A DNA stretch of 64,000 nt from Rhodospirillales bacterium (GTDB taxonomy: Bacteria; Pseudomonadota; Alphaproteobacteria; Rhodospirillales; Shumkoniaceae). Shown here piece after piece: positions 61,020 through 64,000 of this stretch. A program made the translations under genes and the position numbers. Location of the stretch: positions 1-64,000 of the forward strand of contig JANQJG010000065.1 of NCBI GenBank assembly GCA_028281785.1, in the 5' to 3' direction. The notes below the pieces were generated by a model. It did not search any database. It was given only the letters and a program-made list of their open reading frames with translations, and was not told the DNA's origin. Within the stretch, counting starts at the first letter, position 1. Each line of letters starts with the position of its first letter.

Positions 61020-61955
61020 ATGAAGAGACGTGTTTTCGGCGTTGCCGTTCTGGCGGCCGCCCTCGCCTGGCCGGCCCTGGCCGAGTATCCGGAAAAGGAC
61101 GTCCAGCTGATCGTGCCGTATGGCGCGGGCGGCGGGACGGACACGGCGGCGCGGCTGGTCCAGCCGCATCTCGAAAAGATCCTGGGAACCAACCTGATCG
61201 TCGTCAACATGCCGGGTGCCGGCGGCACCATCGGCGCCACCAAGTTCGCGCAGAGCAAGCCCGACGGCTACACCCTCGCCTTCCTGCCGGCGGGGACCGC
61301 CGTCATGCAGCCGAACCTGCGCAAGGTCGAGTACAACGAGAACAGCTTCGACCCCGTCTGCATGACCATCGACGACCCGGTCGGCGTGTCGGTGGGACCG
61401 GACTCGCCCTACAATTCGCTGGATGAGCTGATCGAGGCGGCCCGTAAGGGCGAGGTTTCGGCCAGCGGCGCGGCGCCCGGCTCCTTCTCCCATATCGGGC
61501 CGGTTCTGCTGGGCCGGGGCTATGACGTGCAGATCAAGTACGTGCCCCATGAAGGCGGCGCCAAGGCGGCGCGTTCAGCCCTCGGCGGCCAAGTCGACAT
61601 GCTCGCCGACAATGTGGGCCTGATCAAGAAGTTCGGCCTGAAGCCGCTGGCCGTGCTATCCGGGGAACGCGCGAAGACGCTGCCCGACGTGCCGACCATC
61701 GACGAGCTGGGCGGGCCGCCCATTCGCCTCTCGATCTGGTACGGGCTGTTCGCGCCGGCGGGCACGCCGCAGCCGGTCCTCGACAGGCTCTCGGCGGCGT
61801 GCAAGGAGGCGACATCGCTGGACGCCTATATGGAGTCGGTCCAGGCCGCAGCCTACACGCCGCGGTACTTGGACTCGGCCGAGTTCAAGGCGTTCTTCCA
61901 GGAGCAGTACCGCGGGAACGCGACCCTGTTCCAGGAAATCGGGCTCAAGAAATAA
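61020..61955 (+). CDS. tctC: Tripartite tricarboxylate transporter substrate-binding protein (TctC), second set
   Basis: This Bug/TctC receptor of 311 residues has a signal peptide (1-20, ending WPALA) and the motifs YPEKDVQLIVPYGAGGGTD, NMPGAGGTIGATKFAQSKPD and ASGAAPGSFSHIGP. GGGAGAG lies seven bases before ATG 61020. It serves the TctA/TctB pair of the same operon and lies after the sulfatase, so its ligand may carry a sulfate ester or its desulfated core. Confidence 0.92.
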   Translation: MKRRVFGVAVLAAALAWPALAEYPEKDVQLIVPYGAGGGTDTAARLVQPHLEKILGTNLIVVNMPGAGGTIGATKFAQSKPDGYTLAFLPAGTAVMQPNLRKVEYNENSFDPVCMTIDDPVGVSVGPDSPYNSLDELIEAARKGEVSASGAAPGSFSHIGPVLLGRGYDVQIKYVPHEGGAKAARSALGGQVDMLADNVGLIKKFGLKPLAVLSGERAKTLPDVPTIDELGGPPIRLSIWYGLFAPAGTPQPVLDRLSAACKEATSLDAYMESVQAAAYTPRYLDSAEFKAFFQEQYRGNATLFQEIGLKK

Positions 61956-62518
61956 CGGCACAAACCGCTGATTGGGGGAAATCTCCCCTCGCCCTGCCCT
62001 CTCCCCCCAAGAGCCGGGGGAGAGGGGCTTTGAGGCTTGGTGAGGCCCGGCGCCGGAACCGATCACCACAGAGGTCTCGCTGGCGCGAGGCAAGGAAATC
62101 GACGCGCAGCGCGCGACTCCGCTTCTCTGTGTCCATCTCCGTGCACTCTGCGTTCTCTGTGGTGAAAAAGACCACCTCACCCGGCTCGTTGCACTCGCCA
62201 CCCTCTCCCCCAAAGGCGGAGAGGGTTGTTTTCGCGTGATTTTTCCACCGACCCGCCCCTTCGCAGCCATCCTTCGGGCGGCTTCGGTGATCATTCCGCG
62301 CGTTCCCTCTCCGCCCTCGGGGGCGGAGAGGGGAAGCATGACGGCGTCTCCGTCATTCGCAGGACAACCGGATGGTCGTGTCGCAGTCGTAGCGAGACGC
62401 CGGATCTCCATCTCGAAGTTTCATGACTTGCTTCCAGGTTTCCTCCCAGCCGCCTTTATCGGATATAGGTCCGTAACCTCTGCAGCCATCCGATTTGAAG
62501 ACACGCCAAATGGGAAGG
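61956..62518. repeat. Palindromic CCCTCTCC-type repeats, cluster 2, with a CACAGAG-type repeat
   Basis: No gene is seen. Three hairpins of the type found at 49959-50143 occur here: 61997-62026, 62201-62225 and a perfect 12-bp stem CCCTCTCCGCCC/GGGCGGAGAGGG (62305-62332). Between them, 62120-62175 read on the minus strand gives CCACAGAGAACGCAGAG... and GGACACAGAGAAG, the style of the CACAGAG-rich intergenic repeat seen in many bacterial genomes. The first hairpin may end the TTT operon transcript. Confidence 0.55.
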
Positions 62519-62662
62519 TCAGCCGGCGCCCAGGCTCTCGCCCAGCTCCCGCTCCAGGCGCCGCTTGATGTCATCGCCGGTGCGCAGCAGGTCCAGGCCC
62601 GCGTTCGTCTCGTCTACCCGGCAGGCGTCGGTCAAGACGCCACATCTCACGCGCAATTCCAT
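62519..62662 (-). CDS. Possible very small protein or gene remnant (47 aa)
   Basis: The minus strand reads MELRVRCGVLTDACRVDETN, then AGLDLLRTGDDIKRRLEREL and GESLGAG before a TGA. Codon use is like that of real genes here and the last half is a plausible amphipathic helix. GGAGG touches the ATG, too close for that start, but a TTG two codons later has correct spacing. It may be a true small protein or the surviving C-terminal end of a lost gene. Confidence 0.35.
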   Translation of the reverse strand: MELRVRCGVLTDACRVDETNAGLDLLRTGDDIKRRLERELGESLGAG

Positions 62663-62738
62663 CCTCCGGATGCTTGGAAGCTTGTACTCAAGGCTCAAAA
62701 TTTTGTAGCCACTTGTCTATAATATTGTAAAAAACCTT

Positions 62739-62763
62739 AAAACCACCTAGAATCAATGGTTTT
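62739..62763. terminator. Weak AT-rich bidirectional terminator
   Basis: AAAACCA (62739-62745) / TGGTTTT (62757-62763), with T-runs on both outer sides. It lies in the AT-rich spacer downstream of the minus-strand 108-residue gene. Confidence 0.4.
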
Positions 62764-62826
62764 TTTAATCCCCTCTTCCCCAAGCCATTCATCACTCTTC
62801 CCGTAATGGAATGGATAGGCAGTTTA

Positions 62827-62856
62827 GGGCTTCCCCTTCCTTCGAAGGGGAAGCCC
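62827..62856 (-). terminator. Strong hairpin after the DUF4198-linked small gene
   Basis: Perfect 13-bp stem GGGCTTCCCCTTC / GAAGGGGAAGCCC with a 4-base loop, 18 bases after the stop codon at 62874. On the minus strand it is followed by TAAACT rather than a full T-run. Confidence 0.65.
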
Positions 62857-62873
62857 ATATGTCGGCCTGGCCG

Positions 62874-63200
62874 CTACTCCACGATGGCGTTGCCGTTGAT
62901 CTCCACCTGGTGGCCGGGACCGGCATCGAAGATGACCGTATAGTCCCCCTGGGGTTTGTCGAAGGTGAACTCGCCGTTGGCGTCCATCTTGCCCCTGGCG
63001 ACGGTCGCATCCGCCGCGTCACGCACAAAAACGCGCACCCCGGCGGCCGAGGAGCCGTCCGAGAATCCGCCCTCGCAGGTGACCGTGCCGTCCCCGTTGT
63101 CAAAGCATGAGCACAGGGCCGAGTGCGCCGAAGCCGGCACAGGCGCAAGCAGGCAAGCGAGAAACGCCAAGGCGGGAAGCCCTTTCATGGTCTTGGTCAT
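62874..63200 (-). CDS. Small exported protein linked to DUF4198
   Basis: This 108-residue protein has a clear signal peptide (1-25, ending VPASA). The mature part begins HSALCSCFDNGDGTVTCEGG with three Cys, then a small beta-sandwich resembling carboxypeptidase-regulatory-like folds (GEFTFDKPQGDYTVIFDAG). Proteins of this type occur beside DUF4198 genes in metal (nickel/cobalt) uptake loci, and a DUF4198 gene is the next gene upstream here. GAGGAAAC precedes ATG 63200. The metal link is inferred from neighbours. Confidence 0.7.
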   Translation of the reverse strand: MTKTMKGLPALAFLACLLAPVPASAHSALCSCFDNGDGTVTCEGGFSDGSSAAGVRVFVRDAADATVARGKMDANGEFTFDKPQGDYTVIFDAGPGHQVEINGNAIVE

Positions 63201-63246
63201 GTTTCCTCGCTGAGTATTTGGCAGGCAACGCACCGGAAGGCCGCCT

Positions 63247-63518
63247 TAGAGCATATCTTTTTCATATGGAATCATTCTGACAGAGCGGTTTCGGGCCGTG
63301 GCCAGGAGGGCGCCGCGGAGCGTATCGGGGACTACGGTCAAGGCGTCCGACGCAGCCCACGGCCCGAAACCGCCTGCCCCGGAGGGGTGGGCCGCGGCGG
63401 CCATCCGCGGCGTTGTCCGGCTTGCCCGATGGCCCCGCATCGCGCTTCGCCGGACGCCTGGCGGGCTGAACCGCCGCGACACCATCAGAATGGATCCATA
63501 TGAAAAAGACATGCTCTA
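63247..63518. mobile_element. MITE-like element, copy 2 (272 bp)
   Basis: This copy has the same length and ends as copy 1 (38558-38829): TAGAGCATATCTTTTTCATA at the left, reverse-complement end ATATGAAAAAGACATGCTCT plus A at the right. The internal inverted repeat GCGGTTTCGGGCCGTGG / CCACGGCCCGAAACCGC is perfect here. It lies between the DUF4198 gene and its small partner, both minus strand, so it must be transcribed through or it splits the operon. A short open frame inside is conserved only because the element is. Confidence 0.85.
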
Positions 63519-63545
63519 GCCGCATCCCGGCGCGCTCATCCGGCG

Positions 63546-64000
63546 TTACATTTGGGTGGTGAAGGTCAGGGAAAACGCGAACCAGACGCGCCGGGTTTCA
63601 TCCAGCCGCTTTTCGTACTTGCCGATGACGATCTGGCGTCCGGCGGGGCCGATCTTGACGTTGAACGCCTCGGAACCCCTCAGGTTGATCAATTCGGGAT
63701 GTTCGATTCTCGCGTCCGACGTGCCCGAGATGCGCGCGCCCTCGGTCGGCATGGGCTTGCCCTCGAAATACAGGACCACGGGCAGCATGTCGCCCTCTTT
63801 CAGCTTGGTGGGATCCTTGAGCGGCACGATCTCGGCGCGCTGGCGGCTGATGGGTTTGTCCATGAAGCACTGCCAGGACAGGATGTTCTTGGACAGCTTG
63901 TAGGAGCGGCCTTCATCCTTGACGGTTCCGCGCACCTCCTGCGGAGTCGGGTAATTGCGCCAGCCGTCCTCCTCGGTGTTGTACCAGTACTTGTTGTCGA
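63546..64000 (-). CDS. DUF4198 domain-containing protein (partial, start beyond the window)
   Basis: The C-terminal 151 residues of a DUF4198 protein are visible. They read KYWYNTEEDGWRNYPTPQEV, then LEADING-like strand repeats including EIVPLKDPTKLKEGDMLPVV, LYFEGKPMPTEGARISGTSD and WFAFSLTFTTQM at the end. DUF4198 proteins are periplasmic and often found with nickel/cobalt or other metal uptake systems. The N-terminus with its expected signal peptide lies right of the window. Confidence 0.8.
   Translation of the reverse strand, partial: DNKYWYNTEEDGWRNYPTPQEVRGTVKDEGRSYKLSKNILSWQCFMDKPISRQRAEIVPLKDPTKLKEGDMLPVVLYFEGKPMPTEGARISGTSDARIEHPELINLRGSEAFNVKIGPAGRQIVIGKYEKRLDETRRVWFAFSLTFTTQM

Overview
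The window looks like a chromosomal segment of a high-GC alphaproteobacterium, most likely from the Rhodospirillales. The evidence is the chain rodZ-like, ispG, hisS, hemA, prfA, prmC, DUF4167 gene and clpB, the ptsP / lysC / ubiG neighbourhood, a DUF1178 protein, an NDUFAF5-type methyltransferase, and an rRNA leader of alphaproteobacterial type at the left edge. No tRNA, complete rRNA gene or CRISPR array was seen.

Positions 1-34400 are mostly housekeeping. The minus strand of 1-175 carries the promoter, boxA and leader of an rRNA operon whose 16S gene lies left of the window. Then come an M23 peptidase, a TSUP exporter, an AraC/GyrI regulator, a rhomboid protease, clpB, a lipoprotein, a MOSC protein, DUF4167, the translation/haem/isoprenoid block (prmC-prfA-hemA-hisS-ispG), a RodZ-like protein, ptsP, a nitronate monooxygenase-like enzyme, lysC, ubiG, two further methyltransferases, grxC, comF-type, sfsA, map and radC. 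Set into this block is a minus-strand ABC importer (binding protein, FecCD permease, ATPase) whose last gene encodes a protein with two FmdE-like halves.

Positions 34500-61955 are a catabolic and uptake region. Glycerol dehydrogenase is followed by an aldo/keto reductase, a PDC-hydrolase-like amidohydrolase and an SDR. These diverge from a tripartite tricarboxylate transporter (TctC-TctB-TctA) with a metallo-beta-lactamase protein and a FadR-type regulator. A TRAP transporter (DctQ-DctM-DctP) follows. Next, an AcoR-type sigma54 activator faces a textbook -24/-12 promoter that drives opine dehydrogenase plus alanine dehydrogenase. Finally a LacI regulator with three matching operators controls a second TTT operon containing a hydroxyisobutyrate-type dehydrogenase, TctB, TctA, a type I sulfatase and TctC. 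Together these import organic acids or amino-acid derivatives and oxidise them to central metabolites.

Mobile DNA is the most notable content. (a) A complete IS1595-type transposon occupies 47103-49834. It has 25-bp terminal inverted repeats and an exact 8-bp target duplication (CTTTTTTT), sits in the T-tract of the dctP terminator, and carries four candidate passenger genes including a DUF3800 protein. (b) A 272-bp MITE-like element with about 33-bp terminal inverted repeats and TA ends is present twice (38558-38829 and 63247-63518), with a lone end at 41967 that supplies the stop codon of the first TctA. (c) A C-terminal scrap of an IS5-type transposase lies near 29810-29925. (d) Two clusters of CCCTCTCC-type palindromes lie at about 49959-50143 and 61997-62332. 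The right edge cuts a DUF4198 gene.
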